Assembly (NCBI GenBank): GCA_937924675.1 | Contig: CALEVL010000190.1 | Location: 1-23,645 of the forward strand | DNA length: 23,645 bases | Source: an uncultured Ignavibacteria bacterium | GTDB taxonomy: Bacteria > Bacteroidota > Ignavibacteria > Tepidaquicellales > Tepidaquicellaceae | Direction of reading: 5' to 3' | Shown here: in pieces, positions 1-7,301 of the stretch | Numbering within the stretch: position 1 is the first letter of the stretch | Layout of the letters: each line of letters opens with the position of its first letter | Notes under the pieces: generated by a model | The model's database searches: none | Seen by the model: only the letters and a program-made list of their open reading frames with translations | What the model was told of the DNA's origin: nothing | Program-made: the position numbers and the translations under genes

Positions 1-85
1 CCAATAGATCTGAAAAGCATTCTTGAGACTCCTCCCCCTTCAGGGGGAGGCTGGGCGGGGGTGAATGTTAATGATTATTGAGTTT
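1..85. repeat. REP-like repeat, direct copy 1
   Basis: This 85-bp block recurs almost identically at 252-336, with two visible substitutions. Its core is a GC-rich palindrome at 31-50 (arms 31-38 and 43-50) followed by a G-rich run ending in GGGGGTGA. Because the flanks on both sides of the palindrome are also shared, the pair looks like a tandem duplication of a 251-bp unit rather than two independent insertions. The left edge of the window cuts at the first matching base, so the repeat may begin further left. Confidence 0.85.
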
Positions 86-148
86 GAAATTACTAATATT
101 TCAATGAGTTGATGATGATCAAATAATAAGAATCTATTTATGCTATTC

Positions 149-186
149 TCACCCCTCCCCGGCCCTCCCCTGAAGGGGAGGGAGAC
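149..186. repeat. REP-like repeat, inverted copy
   Basis: The reverse complement of this stretch has the same order of elements as the direct copies: a CTCC/CCCC arm, a TTCA-like centre, a GGGGAGG arm and a trailing G-rich tail ending in GGTGA. It matches the core only, not the outer flanks. Direct and inverted copies of such a GC-rich hairpin outside genes are the usual arrangement of REP/BIME-type intergenic elements. That classification is an inference from layout. Confidence 0.75.
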
Positions 187-251
187 TGCTGGCAATCCCC
201 ATCATATTCATAAGAATTTTTGCCGGGGCTCAGGAAGAAAGAACTTGGTTG

Positions 252-336
252 CCAATAGATCTGAAAAGCATTCTTGAGACTCCTCCCCCTTCAGGGGGAG
301 GCTGGGTGGGGGTGAATGATAATGATTATTGAGTTT
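252..336. repeat. REP-like repeat, direct copy 2
   Basis: Second copy of the block at 1-85, offset by 251 bp. It carries the same palindrome and G-rich tail and the same AT-rich right flank ending in GAGTTT. It ends about 140 bp before the probable start of the aminotransferase gene. The rest of 337-448 contains a 5-bp GC hairpin (343-347 with 355-359) and no gene that I can support. Confidence 0.85.
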
Positions 337-478
337 ATTCGGCCGCGACTCTGACGCGGGTTGCAAAAAGTTACTTTAATTATGAGTCTGCGCCTGCCTG
401 AGAATTATCAGCTTTTTTGAATGAAAAATATCGCCTTCAATAAGTATATTGGCTCATCAATTAAACATTCCAAGCGAT

Positions 479-1771
479 ATGACTACCGAAACTATTGACC
501 TCAAGACAAAGAATCTTATTGTTTCCTCAATGGCTGAAACTCTCATTGGCTCAGAGATAATTTTTCTCGCATGGCAAATAAACGAGAAGATCGCCAAGGG
601 ACAGAAGATCTCAAATCTGACAATTGGTGATTTCAATCCGAAGATCTTTCCAATACCGGAAATACTTAAAGAAGAAATAAAGAAAGCATATGATGAGAAC
701 GAGACGAACTATCCTCCTGCTGAAGGTTCAATGGATCTCAGAAAAGAGATCTCAAAGTATCTGAAAAGCAAAGCAGGACTCGAATACGGAACTGATGAGA
801 TACTTGTAACCAGCGGAGCAAGGCCGGTTATATTTGCAGCATATAATACAATTGTGGATGTAGATGAAGTAGTGATCTTCCCTGTTCCTTCCTGGAACAA
901 TAACCATTACACTCATCTTACAAGATCAAAAGCAATAACGGTTGAGACAAGACCTGAGAATAATTTCATGCCAACCGCCGATGATATAAGACCATACATA
1001 AAAGAAGCAAATCTCATATCATTGTGCTCACCATTGAATCCGACAGGAACTGCTTTTACGGAGACTGAGATCAGGAACATTTGTGATCTTGTGCTTGAAG
1101 AGAATTACAGAAGAGGAGATGAAGCAAAACCGGTCTATGTATTGTATGATCAAGTGTACTGGCAACTGACATTGGGAGACACTGTTCACTATAATCCCGT
1201 AACCGTGAATCCTGAGATGAAGGACTATACGGTTTTTGTTGACGGCATAAGCAAAGTATTTGCTTCGACCGGAGTGAGAGTCGGCTGGGGATTCGGACCG
1301 AAGAAGCTCATAGACAAAATGAAATCAATAACATCACACATGGGAGCTTGGGCGCCGAAAGCGGAGCAGGTTGCTGTATCCAGATTTCTTGCAAACAGAA
1401 ATGCAGTAGATGAATATCTTGTAAAGTTTAAATCTGAAATCGGAAAGCGTCTCAACGGATTCTACGAAAGATTTCTTAAGTTGAAGAATGAAGGATTTAA
1501 TGTTGATGTGATAGCACCGCAGGCATCCATATTCATGACAGTGAAAGTTGATCTTATAGGAAAGAAGAAAGAAGACGGCACTGTGATCTCATGTACGCAG
1601 GACATCACGGATTTTCTGATAGAGGATGCTAAGATTGCACTCGTGCCTTTTGCATCATTCGGCGCCTCGCCTGATTCAACATGGTATCGGGTTTCTGTCG
1701 GCACCTGCACGATGGATCAGATCAATGAAGTTATGGACAGTCTTCATTTAGCCTTGTCAAAGCTTAAGTAA
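479..1771 (+). CDS. PLP-dependent class I/II aminotransferase
   Basis: A fold-type I aminotransferase, expected to move an amino group between an amino acid and a 2-oxo acid in the cytoplasm; the substrate cannot be told from sequence. Counting from the ATG at 479 (430 residues), visible motifs are SPLNPTG around 184-190 (cofactor-binding Asn187), YDQVY with Asp224 and Tyr227 (pyridine nitrogen and hydroxyl contacts), and DGISK with Schiff-base Lys259, followed by the VRVGW stretch at 266-270. Length fits the family. A TTG at 449 would add ten residues; I prefer the ATG because the extension shows no family resemblance. A strong terminator follows directly, so this is probably a single-gene transcript. 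The specific name (aspartate, alanine or aromatic aminotransferase) is left open. Confidence 0.9.
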   Translation: MTTETIDLKTKNLIVSSMAETLIGSEIIFLAWQINEKIAKGQKISNLTIGDFNPKIFPIPEILKEEIKKAYDENETNYPPAEGSMDLRKEISKYLKSKAGLEYGTDEILVTSGARPVIFAAYNTIVDVDEVVIFPVPSWNNNHYTHLTRSKAITVETRPENNFMPTADDIRPYIKEANLISLCSPLNPTGTAFTETEIRNICDLVLEENYRRGDEAKPVYVLYDQVYWQLTLGDTVHYNPVTVNPEMKDYTVFVDGISKVFASTGVRVGWGFGPKKLIDKMKSITSHMGAWAPKAEQVAVSRFLANRNAVDEYLVKFKSEIGKRLNGFYERFLKLKNEGFNVDVIAPQASIFMTVKVDLIGKKKEDGTVISCTQDITDFLIEDAKIALVPFASFGASPDSTWYRVSVGTCTMDQINEVMDSLHLALSKLK

Positions 1772-1795
1772 AATAATTGTTTACATTTTTTATGG

Positions 1796-1825
1796 CGAGA
1801 AACTCCCGCAAGAGTTTCTCGTTTT
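1796..1825 (+). terminator. Rho-independent terminator after the aminotransferase
   Basis: A perfect 10-bp stem (1796-1805 with 1812-1821) encloses a 6-base loop and is followed by TTTT and a further AT-rich run. It begins 24 bp after the aminotransferase stop codon and ends 19 bp before the DinB start, so the two genes are probably transcribed separately. Confidence 0.85.
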
Positions 1826-1844
1826 AATTTAATACAGAATACTT

Positions 1845-2402
1845 ATGAAGGAAAAGATCGGACTTCTCAAGTGGATGCTAGAAGATATAAGAAAAGAAAC
1901 GATCAAAGGCATAAGCAATCTTACAAAGGAGCAGTTGTTTGCCGTGCCTGAAGAAGGAGAGTTTCCGATAGGAGCTTATCTTATGCATCTTTGCGAATGT
2001 GATATTCACTGGCTTGAAGTGATCTCCGGTGATAAACAGTCGGATGAATTGAAAAAAGAATGTTACTTTGACAAGTGGTTCGATCCGTCAGGTGAGCCGG
2101 GTCCTCCGGCAACAGCTCCTGAACTCATACAGTATGCAACTCTGCTGAAGACCACCCGCGCGAGATTTCTCGATTACATTTTATCAATAGATGATGATGA
2201 TCTTGAAATTGACATAGTCATAAAAAGGAATTCGGGAGATGTAAGCATTTCAAAAAAACGGATCATCTATCATATCATAGAACATGAGGCTCATCACAGA
2301 GGGCAGATGTTCATGCTCATTCGCAGAGCCGGTTGGAACAAGGAACATCAGTTGGCCGTAAGAGATACAGATTGGTGGCTGGATCCCGAAATGGATTCCT
2401 AA
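1845..2402 (+). CDS. DinB-family four-helix-bundle protein
   Basis: A 185-residue protein of the DinB/YfiT-like superfamily, a four-helix bundle that binds one metal through three histidines. A first histidine lies in the LMHLCECDIH segment (His48, possibly His55), and the signature HxxxHRGQ is at His147/His151. Known members include bacillithiol- or mycothiol-dependent transferases and damage-inducible proteins, but most are uncharacterised, so no reaction can be assigned. Length and motif spacing are normal. The ATG at 1845 lies just after the upstream terminator. The next gene starts 27 bp downstream on the same strand, so co-transcription with the PAP2 gene is plausible but unproven. Confidence 0.88.
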   Translation: MKEKIGLLKWMLEDIRKETIKGISNLTKEQLFAVPEEGEFPIGAYLMHLCECDIHWLEVISGDKQSDELKKECYFDKWFDPSGEPGPPATAPELIQYATLLKTTRARFLDYILSIDDDDLEIDIVIKRNSGDVSISKKRIIYHIIEHEAHHRGQMFMLIRRAGWNKEHQLAVRDTDWWLDPEMDS

Positions 2403-2429
2403 CTCCCAATAAATTATCCTCCACAGCAA

Positions 2430-3209
2430 TTGAAAAAAAGAATCAAAGATAACAAGTTTGTCATCATCGCTTCGCTTATTACTTTCGCATTACTTCTGAT
2501 CATCCTCATCTTCATACCACTTGAATTCAGCGGCTACAAGAATACTGATACACTTGCACCGGTCTGGTACATAATTACCGAATCCGGCGGTGCTGCCGGT
2601 TCATCGTTGATACTTATCCTGCTCACACTTTATTTGTTTTTTCATTTCAGAACGACAGGAAAGAGAATGAACTATCTCATTGAGTTGATTGGACTCATTG
2701 TGTTAGTTGAATTGTCCTCGCTCGCTGTCTCACAGCTTTATACAAAAGAAGTTGTAAGAGAGCCGAGACCTTCGCAAATGTACTTTGTTGAGAAAGGTGT
2801 GATCGAAAACAAAGGAAGAGAGTTCTTTGATATGCCAATGAAAGAAAAGCAGGATTATTTGAGATTCAGAACGGAAGTCCGAAAATCAGAGCTTGAGGAT
2901 GTTTATCCGCCTATACTCTCAAGCTGGACAACTGACATCGGGTTTTCATTTCCGTCAGGACATTCACAATCATCCTTCTTTCTAGGCATAATGATTGCCT
3001 ATGTCATTTTCAGATCGGTTGAATACAGAAGAAGATTCTTAACTTTGATACCTTTGCTTTGGGCACTTCTTGTATGTCTGTCGAGGGTAATTATAGGCGT
3101 GCATTATCCGGAAGATGTTGCCGCAGGAGCTGCAATCGGAATCGTGTTTGCGTTCTCACTCATTTCGCTGAAGATCACTGACAGAGCCTTGAAACTTCCT
3201 TCTCCCTAA
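2430..3209 (+). CDS. PAP2-family membrane phosphatase
   Basis: A 259-residue integral membrane protein with the full type 2 phosphatidic acid phosphatase signature: KxxxxxxRP at Lys106-Pro114, PSGH at 175-178 and SRxxxxxHxxxD at Ser218-Asp229. The PSGH and SR...H histidines (178 and 225) are the expected catalytic pair. Hydrophobic segments lie near 10-32, 55-72, 83-102, 180-195, 205-217 and 230-247. Family members dephosphorylate lipid phosphates such as undecaprenyl diphosphate, phosphatidate or lipid A phosphates at the outer face of the inner membrane; the substrate here is unknown. The start codon is TTG at 2430, the only reasonable start before the first membrane helix. The gene ends only 2 bp from the convergent kdsC stop. 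Confidence 0.9.
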   Translation: MKKRIKDNKFVIIASLITFALLLIILIFIPLEFSGYKNTDTLAPVWYIITESGGAAGSSLILILLTLYLFFHFRTTGKRMNYLIELIGLIVLVELSSLAVSQLYTKEVVREPRPSQMYFVEKGVIENKGREFFDMPMKEKQDYLRFRTEVRKSELEDVYPPILSSWTTDIGFSFPSGHSQSSFFLGIMIAYVIFRSVEYRRRFLTLIPLLWALLVCLSRVIIGVHYPEDVAAGAAIGIVFAFSLISLKITDRALKLPSP

Positions 3210-3211
3210 AG

Positions 3212-3709
3212 TCAGATAAGCTTCTTTGCTTTGAGAATCATATCTATGATCTCTCTTACCGCACCATCACCGCCGTTCTTCTTTGTGACATAATGAACAT
3301 GTTTCTTAACTTCCTCTATACCGCTTTTTGGACAAGCGGAGAAACCAACCAACTTCAGCAAAGGTATATCAAACTCATCATCTCCAATGTAAGCAAAGTT
3401 TTCATCTTTAAGGTCATACTTTTTCTTCAGCTCTGCGTATGGTAGAGTCTTGTCATCAATATCTTCAAACAGATAATCAATACCGAGACGCTCAGTTCTC
3501 AGCTTGTTTACTTTCGAACTCTTTCCACTGATCACAGCAAACTTCAATCCAAGCTCCTTTCCCCTTGTAATTCCGAAGCCGTCATGAGTATGAAACATCT
3601 TCATGTCGGTGCCGTCGCTGAGATAAATGATGTGTCCGGTAGAAAGGCATCCGTCAAGATCCATAAGGATGAAGTTTATCTTTGACAGATTCGGTTTCTT
3701 TTTTTTCAT
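3212..3709 (-). CDS. kdsC: 3-deoxy-D-manno-octulosonate 8-phosphate phosphatase (KdsC/YrbI type HAD)
   Basis: A compact 165-residue C0-type HAD phosphatase without a cap domain. Motif I is DLDG (nucleophile Asp17 and Asp19), motif II is ISG with Ser61, the motif III lysine is probably Lys87, and motif IV is GDDEFD (Asp110, Asp111, Asp114). The TxDGxG stretch near 41-46 and the small size match KdsC rather than larger HAD enzymes. KdsC removes phosphate from KDO-8-phosphate to give KDO for the lipopolysaccharide inner core. The gene lies 27 bp downstream of nth on the same strand and likely shares its transcript. Related C0 phosphatases acting on other sugar phosphates cannot be fully excluded, as no other KDO gene is in view. 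Confidence 0.87.
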   Translation of the reverse strand: MKKKKPNLSKINFILMDLDGCLSTGHIIYLSDGTDMKMFHTHDGFGITRGKELGLKFAVISGKSSKVNKLRTERLGIDYLFEDIDDKTLPYAELKKKYDLKDENFAYIGDDEFDIPLLKLVGFSACPKSGIEEVKKHVHYVTKKNGGDGAVREIIDMILKAKKLI

Positions 3710-3736
3710 GTTAGAAGTTTATTTATAATGTTAGAG

Positions 3737-4384
3737 TCACGCCTTAAATGCCGAACGGCAAATGTCATTCAGGAAACAGTTCTCACAGTCTGGTTTTTTT
3801 GCTTTGCAGACTTGTCTTCCGTGTTCACCTATTCTCATACTAAAATGAAATTGCTCATCGTCCGGGATGATCTTCTTCAGTTCTGTTTCGATCTTATCAG
3901 GATCAGATTCACTGATCAACCCTATCCTTGAAGCTACGCGTTTAAGATGTGTGTCAACGATAATGACATCTTCTTTCCCGAAGCAATTGCCGAGCACAAC
4001 ACTTGCTGACTTTCTCCCTACACCGCTGAGTGAAGTAAGCTCTTCCATAGTTTTCGGAACTTTGCCTTTGTGTTTGCTCTGAAGCGATTCACAGATCGAG
4101 ATGACTGCTTTGGATTTATTGTTGAAGAAGTTTATGGATTTGATCTCATCTCGAAAGGCATCAAGTCCGTCAGTCAAGATATCTGCGGGTCGTTTGTACT
4201 TTTCTTTGTATAGTGGAACCATCACCATATTCACTCTGATATCAGTGCATTGCGCCGCGAGAACTGTGGATATCAGCAATTCAAAATCGCTTGAAAAATC
4301 AAGATGGCATTTAGCATCCGGATAATTTTCTCCGAGTCTCTTAACAACTGCAGCGGCAAGTTTTTTGAGTTCGTCTTTTTTCAT
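3737..4384 (-). CDS. nth: Endonuclease III (DNA glycosylase/AP lyase)
   Basis: A 215-residue base-excision-repair enzyme that removes oxidised pyrimidines and cuts the resulting abasic site. The helix-hairpin-helix segment LSGVGRKSA (119-127) carries the catalytic Lys125, and VDTH at 143-146 supplies the catalytic Asp144. The C-terminus holds a complete [4Fe-4S] motif, Cys193-x6-Cys200-x2-Cys203-x5-Cys209. Length and residue spacing closely match Escherichia coli Nth, and the presence of Lys plus Asp indicates a bifunctional enzyme rather than MutY or a monofunctional glycosylase. It appears to be the first gene of an nth-kdsC pair. Upstream is the long non-coding and repeat region. Confidence 0.95.
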   Translation of the reverse strand: MKKDELKKLAAAVVKRLGENYPDAKCHLDFSSDFELLISTVLAAQCTDIRVNMVMVPLYKEKYKRPADILTDGLDAFRDEIKSINFFNNKSKAVISICESLQSKHKGKVPKTMEELTSLSGVGRKSASVVLGNCFGKEDVIIVDTHLKRVASRIGLISESDPDKIETELKKIIPDDEQFHFSMRIGEHGRQVCKAKKPDCENCFLNDICRSAFKA

Positions 4385-4547
4385 AAAAGCCCGGCAAGAT
4401 ATTGAAAATCCGGGTCATTAAAAACGAACAATACATTATGGGCAGAAAGCTTCCGGCGCTGTTTATGATTTTAGAAATAATTATCCTGCCCGAATTCCAA
4501 ACAAGATACTGAACAAGAGTTCAATTTTGTTGCTCTGAGGATCAAAC

Positions 4548-4904
4548 GGAATTCATTTAGCCACTCCAAAACTTCATTTTGGCGGCATTAGTGTTCATTT
4601 AGTCGCTTTCAGTTTCAATTTGGCAAGTCTCAGTTTCAATTTGGCGAGTCTCAGTTTCAATTTAGCTAATCACAGGCTTCATTTAGCAATCCTCTGTTTA
4701 CATTTGGCGTGCTTCAGTTTCCATTTAGTTATTGTTATTGAACATTGGTTCAATGCGGGACTTCATCTTTTTCTTTTCAGTTTGAATTTTTTCAGTATTG
4801 GATTTCATCTTTTTGTAAGCGGATCTAATCTTTCTATAATATGCAATTGTCTTTTCGATTTTAGTTTTAATCTTGCTGTAACCTGAGTTAATATGGAGAG
4901 TTAC
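4548..4904. repeat. Degenerate tandem array of about seventeen 21-bp units
   Basis: Units can be cut every 21 bases without a slip from 4548 to 4904. The clearest are 4611-4631, 4632-4652 and 4653-4673, which share AGTTTCAATTT followed by GGC or AGC. Recurrent letters are TTCATTT or TTCAATTT near the unit start; similarity fades to the right, where only the period and a TTCATCTTTTT-like core remain. A 21-bp period is seven codons, so any reading frame free of stops in one unit stays open. On the minus strand this gives heptads such as IETETxQ and MKSNTEK; on the plus strand one frame is open from 4539 to 4886. No spacers are present, so it is not CRISPR. Confidence 0.8.
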
Positions 4905-4913
4905 GGAACTCAT
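4725..4913 (-). pseudogene. Possible remnant of a coiled-coil heptad-repeat protein
   Basis: From an ATG at 4913 the minus strand reads 62 residues, rich in Lys, Glu and Ile in seven-residue steps (IKTKIEK, IRSAYKK, IQTEKKK, MKSRIEP), before a stop at 4725. Beyond the stop the same frame continues with more heptads such as IETETRQ and IETETCQ, interrupted by TAA where other units have CAA, and a TAA lies in several units. This pattern suits a decayed coiled-coil gene upstream of nth, but repeats of period 3n produce open frames by themselves, so coding origin is uncertain. The opposite strand is open as well and gives hydrophobic heptads. No family is recognised. Confidence 0.25.
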
Positions 4914-5224
4914 TTTTCAGAGCATGATTCTAGTTTATTCGGGGATAAAGATGGTTTCTTCATTGGAGGAGTTTATTCGGATAGATAAGGTGTTCACATT
5001 TCATTGCATAGATTTGATCTTTAGAAAACTTGTCACAAGTTGTTCATTCTTAAATTGCAGCAATTCTTCTTATAAGCTTCTTATCTTGCCCCTTTTGCTT
5101 CGGCGTATCCTTACATACTTCGCAACTATTTACACAAGGACTCTCGGGCAACAATATAAATTTAAATGGCGAATCGGGAGTACTTGAATAGTATAGATGA
5201 ATTGGATACTTTTAAAAGGATTGA
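4914..5224. other. Intergenic region, no gene seen
   Basis: AT-rich sequence between the 21-bp array and the small-protein bicistron. Open frames here are short, lack family resemblance and overlap on both strands. I see no tRNA, strong hairpin or terminator. It presumably contains the promoter of the bicistron, but no confident -10/-35 or Bacteroidota-type TAnnTTTG box could be picked out. The other long upstream gap, 4385-4547, likewise shows only a weak CCCGG/CCGGG hairpin near its left end. Confidence 0.5.
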
Positions 5225-5494
5225 ATGAAAGCAGATAATGAGTTGATGAGTAATAGTAAGAGAAAACTGAATGAAAGGAAGTATTACAGTAGGGAACAAT
5301 CCGAAGATGGTGGAAGAAAGTACCAAAAGAAAGTTGAGGGAAAGAAGGGCTGGTTTGCAATATACTTGAAAAGCACAGACAAGAATGAGGAAACAGTAGA
5401 TTTCAGGCAGCTGATCTACAATAATTTAGTCAACCTTGAAGAAATACATGTGAAATATCCAATCAATTCAGGTCACATAAAGATTCAAAAATAG
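5225..5494 (+). CDS. Small basic hypothetical protein, first gene of a bicistron
   Basis: An 89-residue protein not assigned to a named family. The N-terminal half is highly charged (KRKLNERKYYSRE, RKYQKKVEGKK), and by my count the protein carries roughly seven more basic than acidic residues. The C-terminal half looks like a small folded domain: an aromatic strand GWFAIYL, then ETVDFRQLIYNN and a closing EEIHVKYPINSGH segment. The ATG at 5225 is the first in frame after a stop-rich region. The following gene begins one base after this stop codon, so the two are almost certainly co-translated. The basic-then-acidic pairing resembles toxin-antitoxin or toxin-immunity layouts, but no toxin fold or catalytic motif is recognised. 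Confidence 0.6.
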   Translation: MKADNELMSNSKRKLNERKYYSREQSEDGGRKYQKKVEGKKGWFAIYLKSTDKNEETVDFRQLIYNNLVNLEEIHVKYPINSGHIKIQK

Positions 5495-5495
5495 A

Positions 5496-5756
5496 ATGGA
5501 ACAGCTAATCACAAAGAAAGTCGTTGCAGACAAAATTGAAGAATATTTCAACGGTAAGCTCGAACTGAAACAATTGGTTTTGTGGGCCGAACGGGCTATG
5601 ATGGATTCTGATTTTGAAGATTCCAATTTTGATATAATAAACAATATTGTTAGCAGAATAGGCCTGGCAGATTCAGAAAATTTCAGCTTGACAAAGGGAG
5701 AAATCAATTTGTTTCTTGAACAACTCAGTTTGGAAACATCCAAAACTTCCGGTTAA
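5496..5756 (+). CDS. Small acidic hypothetical protein, second gene of a bicistron
   Basis: An 86-residue, predicted largely helical, acidic protein with about seven more acidic than basic residues by my count. It begins LITKKVVADKIEEYFNGKLELKQLVLWAERAMMDSDFED, which reads as two or three amphipathic helices, then NIVSRIGLADSENFSLTKGEINLFLEQL. There is no signal peptide, membrane segment or clear DNA-binding helix-turn-helix. It starts at an ATG one base after the upstream stop (overall TAGAATG), implying translational coupling. The composition and order would suit an antitoxin or immunity partner for the basic protein, but this is inference; I do not recognise a characterised family. Confidence 0.62.
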   Translation: MEQLITKKVVADKIEEYFNGKLELKQLVLWAERAMMDSDFEDSNFDIINNIVSRIGLADSENFSLTKGEINLFLEQLSLETSKTSG

Positions 5757-6029
5757 ATTGTTGTTCTCTAAGTGAGCAAGGGCTTAGAATAGGAGTTCTG
5801 ATTTAGAAAGAAATTCCGGTGCTTAATACTAACTCCGGTATCTGCTTAACGACCTTCACATCAATTCAAGGTAAGGCACATCATTGATTTGAAAAGACCA
5901 TCAAATCATTTTCCTTTCTTTCCAATGTCTAAGCAGAAACAGGCTGAAACAAGTGCATTGTGTTCTGCATTCAAATTTACGCGCAACGGTAACTTCAACG
6001 GCGATTTGCTGAAACTTAGATACCTACGA

Positions 6030-7301
6030 CTAAGGATATTTAATCAACTCAGCTTCAGGATAGTATTTCATTTCTATCATCTTGAAAGCATTTTCTTCAA
6101 CTATTGACAAATCCAAATTATCCACAAAACCGTCACCGTTTAGATCAAATTCTAAGTCACGACTGTCTTCTTTCACATTTTCTATAAGAGTCTGATCAGA
6201 GGCATCAATTATCCCATCGCTGTTGAGGTCACCGGAATATGCTGCGAATCTGACAGGTTCTGCATCTACCTGAACTTCATTTGCCATATAAGATACATCC
6301 CCGGATACGAAGTCCTTTAGAAACACAATGTCCTCTTGATAATCCCCTACACTCCATGTGCTGATACTTCCCTTATGCCTCACTTCCAAAGATACAAAAG
6401 ACCATGGTTCTCTTTGAAAAGGAGCAACGAATGTTACCGAGTCTATTACTGTGCGAATGGTGTCAATAAGAACCCATTTCATTTCCATCCATATCATTGT
6501 CCAAACTCTTACATAAATAGTTACTGAATCACAGCGATTCAGCATCTTTGTCTGAGGATTATAAAGTCCCTGTGGAATGAACCTTATATATGATACATCA
6601 CCTCGGAATAGTCGTTTAGCTTCAGAATCGCTCAAATGGCGGTTATAAATCCTTATTTCGTCGAGTTCACCGCGGAATTTTTGTCTTGTGTACAAATTAC
6701 AGTCAGAAGCTCCAATGAACAATGGAATAGTGCTGTTTTGAAATTCCGGACCATAATAGTAATCTTCGACATCTTTAATGCCGTCAATGTAGATTGTTTT
6801 GGGGCCACTACATGCAATTACAACATGGTGCCATTTATTGTCATTTATGCTTTGAGTACTGACCATCCTATGCGTGCCCCCGCCAAGCATTTCCCAAATG
6901 CCTGTTGAAAAGATTATTTTTCCGCCAAGGCCTATTGAAACATTCCAATCATAATTAGTTGCACAATTGTCCTTGTCAAAAAGGTAAATAGCCTGGTCCC
7001 AGTTATTAGGATTACTGGCTGAAGTTCTGATCCAGAAACTAAGTGAAAATGCCCGGGTAATAGGCATTTCTGCAGGCAAAGTAACAAACTGATTTGTTCC
7101 GTTCAGGCTTAAAGAAGAATTTGGTCTGTATAAAAAGTCTCTGACAAATTGTGGATTTCCATATGTGGTGCCATTATAAGTTGAAAGGGAATCAAACACA
7201 TTTCCGTCAAGATTATATCTTGCAACAAGCCCGCTATCAAGTCCACCTTCTGCAATCCTGACAACAAATAGCATGAGCATGCCAAACATGAACTGTTTCA
7301 T
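6030..7301 (-). CDS. Secreted LamG/concanavalin-like protein with dockerin-like C-terminal EF-hands
   Basis: A 423-residue probable exported protein. Residues 1-19 are hydrophobic and signal-like. Residues about 24-232 form a LamG/concanavalin A-like jelly roll: VARYNLDGNVFDSLSTYNGT at the start, FSLSFWIRTS, the W-HHV signature at 157-160, IYIDG, and the closing GELDEIRIYNRHLSDSE. Such domains bind glycans or protein ligands. A beta-rich segment follows (about 235-350). Residues 355-407 hold two calcium-loop motifs of the DxNxDGxxD type (Asp358-Asp366 and Asp386-Asp394), arranged like a type I dockerin. No T9SS sorting tail is visible, in contrast to the secreted proteins after 19400, so its export route is unclear. 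It is isolated, with gaps over 250 bp on both sides. Confidence 0.82.
   Translation of the reverse strand: MKQFMFGMLMLFVVRIAEGGLDSGLVARYNLDGNVFDSLSTYNGTTYGNPQFVRDFLYRPNSSLSLNGTNQFVTLPAEMPITRAFSLSFWIRTSASNPNNWDQAIYLFDKDNCATNYDWNVSIGLGGKIIFSTGIWEMLGGGTHRMVSTQSINDNKWHHVVIACSGPKTIYIDGIKDVEDYYYGPEFQNSTIPLFIGASDCNLYTRQKFRGELDEIRIYNRHLSDSEAKRLFRGDVSYIRFIPQGLYNPQTKMLNRCDSVTIYVRVWTMIWMEMKWVLIDTIRTVIDSVTFVAPFQREPWSFVSLEVRHKGSISTWSVGDYQEDIVFLKDFVSGDVSYMANEVQVDAEPVRFAAYSGDLNSDGIIDASDQTLIENVKEDSRDLEFDLNGDGFVDNLDLSIVEENAFKMIEMKYYPEAELIKYP

Noticed and set aside
343..359. GC hairpin CCGCG/CGCGG as a terminator
   Set aside because: No T-run follows it on either strand.
449..478. Ten-residue N-terminal extension of the aminotransferase from a TTG
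   Set aside because: An in-frame ATG at 479 gives a normal-length protein; the extension has no conserved features.
4620..4886. 88-codon plus-strand ORF over the 21-bp repeats
   Set aside because: It is an open frame created by the 3n repeat period, begins at a weak TTG and gives only low-complexity hydrophobic heptads.
4548..4904. Possible CRISPR array because of regular short repeats
   Set aside because: Units are contiguous with no unique spacers, the period is only 21 bp, and no cas genes are near.
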